From Tenrec ecaudatus (taxonomy: Eukaryota; Chordata; Mammalia; Afrosoricida; Tenrecidae): 64,000 nucleotides of DNA. The stretch's first letter is position 1; every line of letters starts with the position of its first letter. Below the pieces are notes generated by a model. The model had not been told where the DNA came from, searched no databases, and saw only the letters and a program-made list of their open reading frames with translations. Positions 21,023 to 32,110 of the stretch are shown in pieces. A program made the translations under genes and the position numbers. The stretch covers positions 72,598,494-72,662,493 of the forward strand of contig NC_134535.1 of NCBI RefSeq assembly GCF_050624435.1. The letters run 5' to 3'.

Positions 21023-22090
21023 TTGATAAGGGCCGCCAAAATATCAGATGGGAAGCACCTGCCCTCTTTAACAAGTGGTGCTAGAAAAAAATGGATATTT
21101 ACTTGCAGAAAAATGAAGCAAGACCCTTATCCCACTCCATGCACAAGAATAAATTCAAGGTGGATCACAGACCTTGAAGTTAAATGCCAAACTATTAGGG
21201 CCATCAATGAGGGAATTGGGACCAACTTGATAACTTTGGCGCAGGGAATATATAGGCTATCAGAAATAGGGAAGGACACAAACACAGAGAAAGCAAAAAT
21301 TGACAAATGGGATATACTGAAGATAAAACACCTGTGTATATTGAAAGAATTCACCAAGAGAGTAATAAGAGAGTGAAATGGACTGGGAAAACATCTTTAG
21401 CAATGAAACATCAGACAATGGTCTTATAACCAAAGTCTACAATACTCTGCTAGCTTTCAAAAAGAAAAAAAACAAACCTAATTGCCCACTTGAGAGGTGG
21501 GCAAAGGACTAGAACAGAAGTTTCACAGGGGCAGAAATCCAAATGGCCAACAATCATACAAGAAAATATTCCTGGTCTTTAGCCATAAGAGAAGTTCAAA
21601 TTAAAACAACAATGAGGTACCGCCTAACACCCTCAAAGGTAGCCCGATTCAAAAAAATCAGAAAGCAACAAGTGCTGGAGGGGCTGTGGAGAGACAGGAA
21701 CTCTCATCCATTGCTGGTGGACCTGTAAGTATGTATGACCACTATGGAAATCGATCTGGTGATATCTAAAACAGATGGAAATCAAGTTACCATATGACCC
21801 AGCAATCCCCCTACTGGGCATATACCCCTAAGAGGCAAGAAGCAAACCAAGGCCAGACATCTGTGCTCCAATGTTCATTGTGGCACAATTCACAATTGCA
21901 AGGCTTTGGAAGCAACCCAAATTTCCATCAACTGATGATTGGATTAAAAAACTGTGGTATGTACATACATTAGAGTACTATGCATCGTTAAAAAGCAGTG
22001 ATGTACGTATGAAGCACATCACTGCATAAGAAGAACTGGAGGAAATCATGCTAAGTGAAGTAAGTCAGGACAAAACGACAAGTACAACAT
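21023..22090 (+). pseudogene. L1 ORF2 C-terminal part, forward
   Basis: Begins FDKGRQNIRWEA, repeating the residues at the end of the inverted piece, then LFNKWC followed by a stop. It continues as INSRWITDLEVKCQTI, EKAKIDKWDILKIKHLCILK and, near 21585, [17 protein letters not shown], with the late 'gaccactatggaaatcg' and 'actatgcatcgttaaaaagc' blocks. Frameshifts at about 21050-21110, 21380 and 21540 break the frame. The C-terminal ORF2 domain ends at about 22090. Confidence 0.85.
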
Positions 22091-24395
22091 GAGTCCACTG
22101 AGGTAAGCATTTAAAAAAATGCAAAAGGGGCATAGGGAAAAAGCTACTGTATACAGACATTCTTGGGATGAGGACCGTGTAGTATGGCAGGGACCAGATC
22201 AAATGCAGGGATGCACATGGTAGACAACTGGGGAGGAGTGGGGAAAGGAAAACAATGATGAAATAAAGAAAAAATGGGTAGTGGGGGCACGGGGCTCTAA
22301 CCCACCGAAGGGGAGGCTATTCTTTATCTCTCCACAGGGAAAGAGGGACCAGACTTCAACCCAGTGCCCCAAGTGTGAATGCAACATTCCGGCGTGGAGT
22401 AGGGAACCAGTGGAGAGGTCTAGGGGCTGGCCCCAGTACCAAATACTAAGTGGACACCTACCTCTCCCCCAAGAAGTTGCATTGAATCTGCAGATCCAGG
22501 AAAGGGATATAGCTAATCGGAGCACTCGGAGCAGATGAAGGGGGAGTGGGAGGGAGTGGAGCACATCCTGGCCCACCAGGCCTTGAGGATGATGACCTCA
22601 ATTAGAGCAGCCAGTCCCCAGAGAGGACCACATAACCAGCCCCATTATGAGACATGACGTCCCTCACTGACCCATGGCCCTGCGGGGGACAGGACTGTAG
22701 ACACAGTGTGGGAATTGCGCCTGATCTGATCCTGCCACACCAAGGCAAAACACTGGGGGAGTGCAGCAGAACAGCAAGGGAATGGAGCAGCAAGGTCCCC
22801 AGGGAATGCGGAAGGTAAACTTTGGGGCCAGGGCATGGTGCCCCAACAGACTGTACTGGAAAACACTCCTAAAGGTCAACAAATGATCCTTGAATTAACT
22901 ACAAGCTTTTCTTTCATGTTGTGTTTTGTTCTTTGTCAGCGGTTTATTGTTTTTGTTGTATATTGTTGCTTGCTTTTGCTGTTTTGTTTTTGTGCATGTT
23001 ATTATCTCCACAGGTCTGTCTAAATAAGATAGGCTGGATGAACAATTGGAGGAGAAAACAACGGGATTGACAGTTCTTGGAGGACATGGGAGAGGGGGAG
23101 GTGGGGAAAAGGGAAGTGATGTTAACAAACCCAGGGACAAGGGAACAACAAGTGATCCATATTTGAGGTGAGGTGGGTGTGGGAGGCCTGGTAGGGCATG
23201 ATCAAAGGTAATGTAACCAAGAGGAGTTACTGAAACCCTGGAGGGGACTGAGTATGATAGTGGGATAGGAGGAAAGTCAAAGGAAATAGAGGAAAGAGCT
23301 GGGAGGCAAAGGGCATTTATAGAGGTCTAGACAAAGACATGTACATATGCAAATATGTTTATATATGAGGATGGGGAAATAGAGTTATGTGCATATATTT
23401 ATAGGTTTAGTATTAAGGTAGCAGAAGGACATTGGGCCTCCACTCAAGTACTCCCTCAATGCAAGAATACTTTCTTCTATTAAATTGCCATTCTAAGATG
23501 CTCACCCTCCCAACACACCCACTGAAGACAAAGTGGGTAAATAAGCAAATGTGGTGAAGAAAGCTGATGGGTGCCCAGCTATGAAAAGATATAGCATCTG
23601 GGGTCTTAAAACTTGAGGTTAAACAAGTGGTCATCTAGCTCAGATGCAACAAAGCTGTGTGATCATGAGGTGTCAAAGCGATCAGGTATAAGGCATCATC
23701 AGAACAAAAAAATCTTACCATAGTGAATGAAGAGGGTAGTGCAGAGTGGAGGCCCAAAGCCCATTTGGCCACTGGAGATCCCCTTGCAGATGGGTCTAGT
23801 GGAGGAGACGAGTCAGTCAAGGTCCGATGTAGCAATGAAGAAAAATGTAACTTTCCTCTAGTTCCTAGATGCTTCCTCCCCGCCTCCCCCCACTATCATG
23901 ATCTGAATTCTACCTTGCAAGTCTAGCTAGACCAGAGGATGTACACTGGTACAGATAGGAACTGGAAACACAGGGAATCCAGGGAAGATGATCCCTTCAG
24001 GACCAGTGATATGAGTGGTGATACTGGGAGGGTAGAGGCAGAATGGGTTGGATGGGGGAACTGATCACAAGGATCTACATGTGACCTCTTCCCTGGGGGA
24101 TGGACAACAGAAAAGTGGATGAAGGGAGACGTTGGACAGGGCAAGATATGACAAAATAATAATTTATAAATTATCAAGGGCTCACGAGGGAGGTGGGAGT
24201 GGTGAGGGAGGGGAAAAATGAGGAGCTGATGCCAGGGGCTTAAGTGAAGAGCAAATGTTTTGAGAATGATGAGTGCAATGAATGTACAGATGTGCTTACA
24301 CAATTTATGTATGTATGGATTATGATAAGAGTTGTATGAGCCAATAGTAAAACATTTTTTAAAAAGGAGTTGTATGAGCCCCTAATAAAATGATT
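22091..24395 (+). other. Long L1 3'UTR of the nested copy
   Basis: About 2.3 kb from the end of ORF2 to the A-rich tail. It carries all the blocks that recur as 5'-truncated copies elsewhere: 'atgtacatatgcaaatatg' (23339), 'gcccagctatgaaaagat' (23573), 'ggcccaaagcccat' (23751), the pyrimidine run 'cctccccgcctcccccc' (23875) and the end 'aataaaatgatt'. A partial repeat of the terminus occurs at 24325-24340 and 24368-24382 (gagttgtatgagcc). Confidence 0.8.
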
Positions 24396-24424
24396 AAAAA
24401 CGATTTTACAATCTGAATATAATA

Positions 24425-24800
24425 AAACCTGCAATCAAAATAAATTCTGGTGCTTAGAATGTGAAATTTGGAAACAAGAAAGAGGGTCTGTTGGTTGGGG
24501 AAAATAGTCCCTTATTGATCAAAGTGAAGTCAGCTACTGCATGATAGATTTTTCAAGACCAACAAATTACTCAATGCAAATGTGCTTTTTAATAACTGGA
24601 TTCTGACTATGAATGATTATTGGCATTTAGAATGACAAAGTTGGAAACAAAGAGGAAGGAATAAGAGTTAGAAAATAGTGTTTTGGTGATAGATATGAAG
24701 CTAGATATTTTGCCAGACTAATGACTGGCTCATAGAAAACACATTTTTTTTCAATAGCCCAAAAGACACCTATACACATGGGTTTTTCCAGGTGGAATAC
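24425..24800 (+). repeat. Tandem duplication inside the RTE endonuclease region
   Basis: 'gtgcttagaatgtgaaattt'/'ggaaacaagaaagag' (24451 on) recurs as 'ggcatttagaatgacaaagt'/'tggaaacaaagaggaag' (24622 on), a spacing of about 170 bp. Both align to the same single stretch of RTE. Confidence 0.65.
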
Positions 24801-25655
24801 ACAGAAATCAAGTTGACTACATTTGTGGGAAAAGATGATGGAGAAGCTGAATATCAGCACCCAGAGGGGCCCACTGTGGAACAGACCAACAATTGTTCAT
24901 GTGTTAGTTCAAATGAAGGTGAAGAAAATTAAAACAGGACTCCGAGAGCCAAAACATGAACTTGAGTTATCCCACATGAATTTCCAGAACATCTCAAGAA
25001 CATAGTTGCTGCATTGAACACTAATGGCAGGAGACCTGATGAACCATAAATGACATCAAGAACATCATTCATGAAGATAGCAAAAGGTCATTTGAATGAC
25101 AAGAGAGAAGAAAAAGATCAAAGTTGATGTCAGATGAGACCCTGAAACTTGCTGAGGCAAATGGATGGTCCTACCTGAACAGAACTTTTCAACAGGCACA
25201 CAGCAAGGACACCCGGCAACTTATTATAATGACATGTGCAAAGACCTAGAGTTAGAAAACCAAAAAGGAAGAACACAATCAACATATTTTAAATGAAGGA
25301 ATGAAATGGAAAAAATCAAGCCTTGGAATTCATATATTGAAATATTCTTTGGGCAAAATATTGAACGATGCAGATAGCATCAAAAGAAGATGGAAAGAAT
25401 AGAGAATCATTGTATTAAAAATAACTAGTCAACTTTCCACCATTTTAAGAGGTAGCATATTAGCAGGAACCAGTGGTACTGAAAAAAAGAAGTTTAAGCT
25501 GCACAGAAAGCATTAGGCAAAACAAACCCTCCAGGAATTGATAGAAAACATATTGAAAAGTTTCAACAAGTGCATGGAGCCCTGGAAAATGCACTTGTCC
25601 ATTCCAGGAAATTTGAAGACAACTGTTTGGTCAACTAACTGGAAGAGATCCATAT

Positions 25656-26525
25656 TTGCAGTCATTCCAAAGCAACGTGACCCAAGAGAATGCAGAAATT
25701 CTTTTTAAAAAACCATTAATACTGCCTGCAAGTAAAATTTCGCTGAAGATCACCCCACACTGGCTAGAGCAGTGCATTGAGAGGGAGTTGGCAGAGCATC
25801 AGAATGGATTCAGAAGAGAAGTTAAGCAGAGACTGTCATTGCGGACGTCAGACGGATCTTGTCTGAAGGCAGAGAATACCAGAAAGATGTTTACTTGTTT
25901 TTTATTGACCGTACAAAAGCACGCAACTGTGTTGACCATACAACTATGGATGATAGCTTTGAGAAGAATGGGAATTCCAGAACACTTCATTGTGCACACG
26001 CAGCACATGGACGTCGGTGAAGAGGCAGTTGTGCAAACAGAACAAGGGAAGACTGCATGGCCTCAAATCAAGAAAGGTGCTCGTTACAGTAGTATGCTTT
26101 CACCATACTCACTCAATTTGCATGCCGAGCCAATAATCAGAGACTCGGGACTGCCTGAAGAATGCAGGGGGCGGACCGAAGACAGGCGCATTAAGCACCG
26201 CTTATACACAGATGACACTACTTTGCTTGCTGAAAGTGAGGAGGACTTGAAGCACTTGCTGATGATGATCAGGATTGGAACCTTCTCTATGAACTACAAT
26301 TCGAATAAACAAAGAGCAAAAAGCAACATCCTCACAAGTGGACCTGTAGGCAACAGCAGGATAAACAATGAAAACATTGAAGCGGCCAAAGATTTTGTAT
26401 TGCTTGGATCCACAATGGATGCCATGGAAGCTGCTGTCAGGAGGTCAGTATTGGAGGAGAGGAAAACTGAAATGGACTTGGAGTCTTGTGACAAACGAGT
26501 TCACTTCAAACAATTAAATAATTAA
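25656..26525 (+). pseudogene. RTE reverse-transcriptase domain remnant
   Basis: A 289-residue open frame within the RTE. RTE-clade LINEs encode one protein with an endonuclease followed by this polymerase. Here YTDDTTLLAESEEDLKHLL (residues 184-202) is the catalytic YxDD box and its usual downstream helix. SNILTSGPVGNSRINNENIE and AAKDFVLLGST follow as in the family. The other catalytic aspartate region lies near 25900-25945 but in a different frame, and it reads FIDRTKARNCVDH, so the expected aspartate is asparagine. The upstream part contains frameshifts. The first Met is arbitrary: the domain is entered from upstream sequence. Dead polymerase. Confidence 0.85.
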
Positions 26526-27070
26526 ATAAAAGACATCAACATTTACCACATTGCATTAGGTAAGTAAACTGTACAAGATCCCTTTAAAGTGTTGAAAGCA
26601 AGGAAGTTGCTTTGAGAACTAAGGTGGACCTGACCCAAGCCACAGTGTTTTTAATGGCCTCGTATGCATATGAAAGTTGAATGTAAGGTCAAAAGAAGAA
26701 TCGATTCATTTGAACTATGGTGCTGGTGGCGAATATTGAAAGAACCATGACCTGCCAAATGGAAAAACTGATCTGACCTGGGAGAAGTGAGGCCCGAGTG
26801 CTCCTCAGAGGCAAGGCAAGGATGGTGAAACTTCACCTCAATGACGTCGGTCATGTTGTCAGGAGAGAGACAATGCTTGGAGAAAGACATCGTGCTGGCT
26901 AAAGTAAAGGGGGACTGAGAAAGGGGAAGATGGACTGACACAGTAACCGAAACAATGGGATCCAACAAAAAGAAGTGTGAGGATGGTGAATGGCCAGGCA
27001 GTGTTTTCCTCTGCTTGGCACGGGGTCGCTGTGAGTTAGAACCAACTCAATGGCACCTACGAACAACAGA

Positions 27071-27230
27071 GGCCCGGTCACGCATCGATGAGGCATTTTG
27101 CTATTAACCCAAAAGTTGGTGGTTCAAACCCATGCAACAGCTCTGCAAGAGAGGAATCCTGGTTATCTGCTCCATATACATTTCTGCTCGAGAAAACCTA
27201 CGGGGCACACACCAACAATGCTTGTCCTAA
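27071..27230 (+). mobile_element. AfroSINE
   Basis: Has the tRNA-like box-B-type block 'gtggttcaaacccatgcaac' (27119), 'tgcaagagaggaatcctgg' and 'gagaaaacctacggggca' (27191). It directly abuts the RTE 3' end. Confidence 0.72.
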
Positions 27231-27270
27231 GAAACCCACTAACAAATTTGCACTGAAGGATAGCATACTG

Positions 27271-27336
27271 CTATTAGCATCTTTCTAGAAAAGAGATTTA
27301 TTAGTAAATCTCTTTTCTAGAAAGACGCTAATATAG
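27271..27336. repeat. Near-perfect palindrome (30-bp arms, 4-bp loop)
   Basis: Arm 27271-27300 (ctattagcat / ctttctagaa / aagagattta) and arm 27305-27336 are reverse complements with one mismatch (t/c near 27330) and a small slip at the outer end; the loop is 'ttag'. It could form a stable hairpin in DNA or RNA. It matches no repeat family I know. Confidence 0.93.
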
Positions 27337-27427
27337 AAAGATTTTATGTATATATAATATATATTATATACATGAGAGAGAGGAATACAGGGTGTATGAA
27401 GGAGGAAAAGAATGGCTATTGCAGAAG

Positions 27428-27570
27428 ATTTGTGGTTGTGGTTGTGGTTGTTAGGTGCCACTGAATTTGTGAGAAGCCATAGCCTCCCTGCGCACAACAG
27501 AGGCACCACTCTCCAGTCATGCAGCCTCGTCCTCACAATTGTGCCTCTGCCCGAGCTCACCCTTGGTAAT
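27428..27570 (-). mobile_element. RTE LINE 3'-terminal fragment
   Basis: Antisense terminus: 'gttgtggttgttaggtgcc' (27441), 'gcgcacaacagaggcacc' (27491) and 'ctcacaattgtgcctctgc' (27533). Old and short. Confidence 0.62.
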
Positions 27571-27861
27571 AGTTTGTAAACTGTATGCATCTCTTGGAAA
27601 TATCGCATTGGGTGGATAAGCATACAAAGAGGAGAGCCAGGTATACAAGAATAAATAAACAAGCAGACTTTAGTTATGTTAACCTTTTGCCTGAGAATGA
27701 TTAGGTGTTTAAGAGTTTAGCATATAGTAATAGTCTTGTGGGAGCTTTGTCTTTGGAGATCTTATTATATTCACCATACTACAAATTAATCTATGCTATT
27801 TACTAAGGCTTTTCTATTATTTCCAATAATTAACACAAACCTAATCTTGACCCTATGCTAT

Positions 27862-27975
27862 GAGTCCTGGTGGCATTGTGGGCTAGGTACTGGCCTTGTA
27901 ACCACAGGTCAATGGTTCAAACCCGCCAGCAGCTCCACTAGAGAAAGTTGTGTGGTTTCTGAAACCCTATGTCGG
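27862..27975 (+). mobile_element. AfroSINE, tRNA-like head portion
   Basis: 'gtcctggtggcattgtggg' (27866) and 'caatggttcaaacccgccag' (27910) are A- and B-box-like segments of the tRNA-derived head, followed by 'cagctccactagagaaag'. The body is largely missing after about 27975. Confidence 0.75.
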
Positions 27976-28974
27976 GTCACTGCAGTCAGAGTGCACTCAG
28001 TGGCAGTGGGCGTGGTCGGGGCTGAGTATGCCAGGACCAGTTGCGGTGACCAGTTTTGGCATAGAGCTATTTCTTTTCCAAACTATGTTCGAAGCTCGTC
28101 TGGAGTCAGCAGATTTAATGCTTGACCCAGGAGCAACCAAATGATAAGAAGTAAAACTTAAATTCTTAATTCTTAGTTGGTGACATTTGTTGTCAGTCCA
28201 CCAAGGTAGGTCTCTCTTGCCCATTTACTTTAGAGAGATTTTTCTACTTTAAGATTTCTTTCCATATATTCTAATTCTGACTGTGACTCTGGTTATGATA
28301 CCAGTCCATTGACCACTTGCATCTGTAGAGTAGTAGCCTGGTCCAGACCCTCATAAATGTGAAATACTATCCCAAACTCATCATTTTTACCACATGCACT
28401 AAGCTCTACATTATTTGACTTTACTAATAATATCTGAAATAACATTGATATCTATTTTCCACATAACTTTCTATATGAATCATCCTTTTGCTGAATTATC
28501 ATATTTTCTTTGTTGTATTATTTAACTATTCTGTGTGTAGAGGATTATTTCTAAGCATGTTAGAAGTGCTTTTAGAATTATGTGCATGATCACTAGGTAC
28601 ATATTTGGCCTCTATTATGAGTTTCTGCGAGGCAGAAAGCACATTTTTTATCACAACATTTTTTCATCATTGAGGGAGATTTGTTCAACAACCACTACTT
28701 TCAAGGCATTGAACTAAATATTAAAGATCCAATGACAAGACAACTTCCCTGCCTGCAAAGGAGGACATGACACATCTGACTCTGGAGCATTTCTGGCAGA
28801 ATTGCAAATGTCTAGGCTCAACTCAAGATCTATGCATTCTTAATGTGTGGGAAATGTCCTGGAAACTACACCACATGAACTTTTGTGGGCTAGAGACTGT
28901 ATCTTATTATTCATTTTAATTCCATGTGCTAAGCACAATCCTGAGACAGAACCCAATACTGATTCACTAAATTG
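27976..28974. other. Unassigned AT-rich interval
   Basis: Nothing recognised; likely unique sequence. Confidence 0.4.
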
Positions 28975-29480
28975 AACTATTCTGCAAATATTTGAATGTC
29001 TTCTATGAGTCAGATGTTATTCTAGACACTTGTATCTTAAGATGTAGAACACAAGGATTTTAATTTATAACACGTAGGAAAACTATAACCATAATAAAGA
29101 AATTGATGATAAAGGATGATAGAAGCTGATAGGTCCTAGGGAATAGAGGCAGAGCTGGGAAACAGAATATGGGAGATGAAGGAAGAGGGGAGACCACCTG
29201 AAGCATCCATTGAGATGCCAGAGCAGGGTTTCTTGAGAAAGTGACATTTAGGCACAGATTAAAAGGAGAGGGGAAAAGTGACCCTATTAGATATCTTCAG
29301 GGGAAAAATTCTTGGAAGAAGGAACTGCTGGGGCAAAGATATGCCTGGTTCATTTGAGGAACCACAAAGTATCCTTGTAGGTTTGAATAGGGCGTGAGCA
29401 AGGCAAACGAAGTAGGAAAGAAGGTGAGAGAGGGAAGGAGAGAAAAGATATGTGCAAGCTTGCAGGCTATTGTAAGGACT
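28975..29480 (-). mobile_element. L2 LINE fragment
   Basis: Antisense L2: 'atgagtcagatgttattctagacacttg' at 29007-29033 corresponds to the 'tatgtgccaggcactgttct' consensus. It is followed by a 'aagtgacatttaggcacaga' block (29238), 'tggaagaaggaactgctggg' (29311), 'ggaaccacaaagtatcc' (29358) and 'gtaaggacttaacatt' (29472). Ancient mammalian repeat. Confidence 0.65.
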
Positions 29481-29706
29481 TAACATTAAATGACAGAATG
29501 AGTCACTGTTTGAATAAGCTAATGGCAAGTACTAAATAAAGTATGAAATAAGAAATTCAGGGGCTGTTCAGAGGGGCGATGATCAATGTAGGCATTCAAA
29601 GAGTTTTAATATTAGATATTGTCTTGGTGCAATTAAAAATGCACATTGCCATCATCAGTCTTGTCAATAGCTAATGAAAATTAAATAAGCTCCTAGGAAG
29701 AACAAT

Positions 29707-29912
29707 TAGGGGCCCTGGGGGCATAGTGGTTATGTGTTGCGCTGTGAGCCGCAAGGCTGGCAGTTTGAAACCACCAGCCATCCCTCAGGAGAAAGACAAG
29801 GTTCTCTGCTCTATTAAAGATTTACAGTTTTGGACACCCATGGGGGCATTCTAGCCTGTTGAATAGGGTCGCTATAAGTCAGAACAACTTGATGGCAGTG
29901 AGAATTTTGAGA
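29707..29912 (+). mobile_element. AfroSINE, essentially full length
   Basis: A good reference copy: head 'ggggccctgggggcatagtg' (29709), 'ggctggcagtttgaaacc' (29755), 'caggagaaagacaaggttc' (29786), 'attaaagatttacag' and tail 'ggtcgctataagtcagaac' (29866) / 'aacttgatggcagtgag'. No stretch is obviously missing. Confidence 0.92.
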
Positions 29913-30654
29913 AGAACAATCATTTTCTTCCTTAATAAATACATTATCCATTAGAGGGAGATATGATTATCCCATTCTTGCTTCTCATAGTACAATTAAT
30001 TACCCAGTGTGGCTGGCACAGGATAAAAGCCCTGTCTTGTCTTTCCATTAAGAGTCCCTGCCACTGTGCCACATTGTCACATTACCCAAGCCCACTGACA
30101 AATCAATACCATGCTTCCAAGGGTTATAAAAAACAGGGGTCTCAATAGGACTTTTCTAAAAGTGACACTCTTTACCAAATAAGGAAAACGAGTTCTTCAT
30201 GATATTTAGTAAACTGATTTCTGTACGGTTACAGTAAAATTCTTCTGATACTATCAGCTATTTTCCACTAGGGAGCTTAGTCATGTCTATAAATGTTTCA
30301 TGTGTTTCAATATTATGTGGTTTAATTTTCCATTACAGTTCTCAACAAGCACCAAACAACCCAGTAAAAAGATTTCATGAGCACACATATCCTTGAAGAA
30401 ATAACAGCAGTCAGATTCTAAGACGAAGTTGGAGACAGACAAAAGGAGGAAATAATCTGGCCTAGTCATTTTATATAAAAATCATCACTAATTCCAGAAT
30501 CTGTATGTTTTAGAACACTGTTTGCAATGTTACAAATTTGTATTAGGCTTATGAATTAAGCAGTGTTTTATTCTATTGAGTACAGGCTTATGAAAGATAC
30601 ATTTCAACTAATTTATGGCACATATGTAAAACAAAATGCAAGAACACTTTGTTT
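29913..30654. other. Unassigned interval
   Basis: AT-rich, no repeat recognised. Confidence 0.4.
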
Positions 30655-31545
30655 TATTGAACTGGCATTCCATGATTCTCACCTTCCTGACATGATCGCT
30701 GAAGACAAAGCGGGTGCATATGCAAATGTGAAGAAAGCTGACAGTCTGGTGTCAAAAGATATAGCATCGGGGTCTTAAAAGCTTGAAGGTAAACAAGCGA
30801 CCATCTAGCTGAGATGCAACAAAACCCACATGGAATAAGCACACCAGCCTGTGTGATCATGAGGTGTTGAAGGATCAGGTATCAGGCATCAAAGAGCCAG
30901 GACAAAAAATCTTATCATTGTGAAAGAGGGGAAGTGCGGAGTGGTGACCCAAAGCCCATCTGTGGGCAACTGGACATCCATTACAGAAGGGTCTCGGGGA
31001 GGAGATGAGCCAGTCAGGGTTCAGCATAGTACTAATGAAACATACAACTTTCCTCTAGTTCTTTAATGCTTCCTCCCCCCACTATCATGATCCCAATTCT
31101 CCCTCACAAATCTGGCTAGACCAGAGCATGTACACTGGTACATCTAGGAACTGGAAACACAGAGAATCCAGGACAGATAAACCCCTCAGGATCAATAATG
31201 AGAGTAGCGATACAAGGGAAAGGTGGGAAGACCAAGGGGGAACCGATCACTAGGATCTACATATAACTGCCTCCCTGGGGGATGAACAACAGTAAAGTGG
31301 GTGAAAGGAGACATCAGACAGTGTAAGACATACAAAAATAATAATTTATAAATTATCAAGGATTCGTGAGGAAGTGTGGGGGAGGGAGGAGGAAAATGAG
31401 GAGGCATTACCAAGGGCTCAAGTAGAAAGCAAATGTTTTGATAATGATGATGGCTACAAATGTACAAATGTGCTCGACACAATGGATGGATGGATTGTGA
31501 TAACAGTTGTACAAGCCCCCAATAAAATGATTTAAATTAAAAAGA
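30655..31545 (+). mobile_element. Young L1 3'UTR copy
   Basis: Runs from 'actggcattccatgattctc' through 'tcaaaagatatagcatcg' (30752), 'catgtacactggtacatc' (31128) and 'gataatgatgatggctac' to 'cccaataaaatgattt' (31517-31532) with an A-rich tail. The 'ggcattccatgattctcacc' entry (also in the 1-540 inverted copy) represents the non-duplicated 3'UTR version. Confidence 0.85.
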
Positions 31546-31726
31546 AATAATCAAACAAACCCCAAAGCAGAGACTTTATGTTTCACATAAATATGCTGCC
31601 ACGTTTGCTGGTGTTAGGTGGCACTGGGTCAGTTTTACTCACGGTGACCCTGTGTTCAACAGAACCAAACACGACCTGGTCTTTTGCCAGCCGCACAATG
31701 ATTACTATGTCTGAAGCCACTGTTCC

Positions 31727-31768
31727 AGCCACAGTGTCAATCACAGTGTCAATCACAGTGTCAATCAC
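31727..31768. repeat. 12-bp tandem triplication near RTE deletion joint
   Basis: 'cagtgtcaatca' is present three times in tandem, at 31731, 31743 and 31755. It sits immediately beside the point where RTE 3' terminal sequence joins 5'UTR sequence. Confidence 0.88.
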
Positions 31769-32110
31769 CCAGGGTCTGAAGATTAATGGATGTTTGCACC
31801 TGTTTCTTCTCATTTTGAGTCATGCCTCATCAGCAAATGAAGATCCTGAAAGTTTTACTCCCTCTGTGTCATTAGGATGGACTCTACATTCAGAAGGCAG
31901 CTTTCCTCAGTCATAATTTTAAATGTCTTTCAACCTGACAGACTCAGCTTCTGACTATACCTGACATCACTCCATTGCTATTTAGAAGGTTTTCCCTCAC
32001 AAGACAGCCTAGTCCTTCTTCATGGACTGTTGTTACTCTGGAAGCTTTGCTGAAACCTCTTCACCCAAGATGACTGCTGTTGAAATATGGTGACACAGCT
32101 TCCAGCAACA

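Larger units (their letters stand above)
20477..24415 (+). mobile_element. Young L1 with twin-priming inversion, nested in RTE (with TSDs)
   Basis: The genomic order is target-site duplication (20477-20490, gatttaaaaatctg), inverted ORF2 segment (about 20487-21022), forward ORF2 C-terminus and 3'UTR (about 21023-24395), A-rich tail and second duplication (24402-24415, gattttacaatctg; 12 of 14 match). The inverted segment's outer end (minus-strand translation ..KNIKWEADF) and the forward segment's start (..NIRWEA..LFNKWC) come from adjacent ORF2 positions with a short overlap. That is what two primers on one transcript produce. The segments meet near 21018-21028 over a shared 'ctttgat'. Confidence 0.9.
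24402..27070 (+). mobile_element. RTE LINE, right part of the L1-split copy, to its 3' end
   Basis: Continues the endonuclease domain (a tandem-duplicated segment, 24425-24800), the 'gaagatagcaaaaggtcatt' linker (25073), the RT domain (25656-26525), then 'gacctgacccaagccac' (26628), 'caggagagagacaatgcttgg' (26859-26880) and the terminus 'tcgctgtgagttagaacc' / 'ggcacctacgaacaaca' (27026-27069). With 20246-20490 it forms the longest RTE copy in the window. Confidence 0.85.

Noticed and set aside
20836-21376. Apparent convergent gene pair (minus 20480-21039, plus 20978-21376).
   Set aside because: Both frames are parts of one L1 ORF2 separated by a twin-priming inversion.
25656-26525. Possible host gene with a reverse-transcriptase-like protein.
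   Set aside because: It is collinear with RTE on both sides, has frameshifts, a substituted motif-A aspartate and the RTE 3' terminus downstream; a dead transposon gene.
27862-27935. Possible tRNA gene from A- and B-box-like motifs.
   Set aside because: The motifs are the tRNA-derived head of an AfroSINE; no complete cloverleaf can be drawn.
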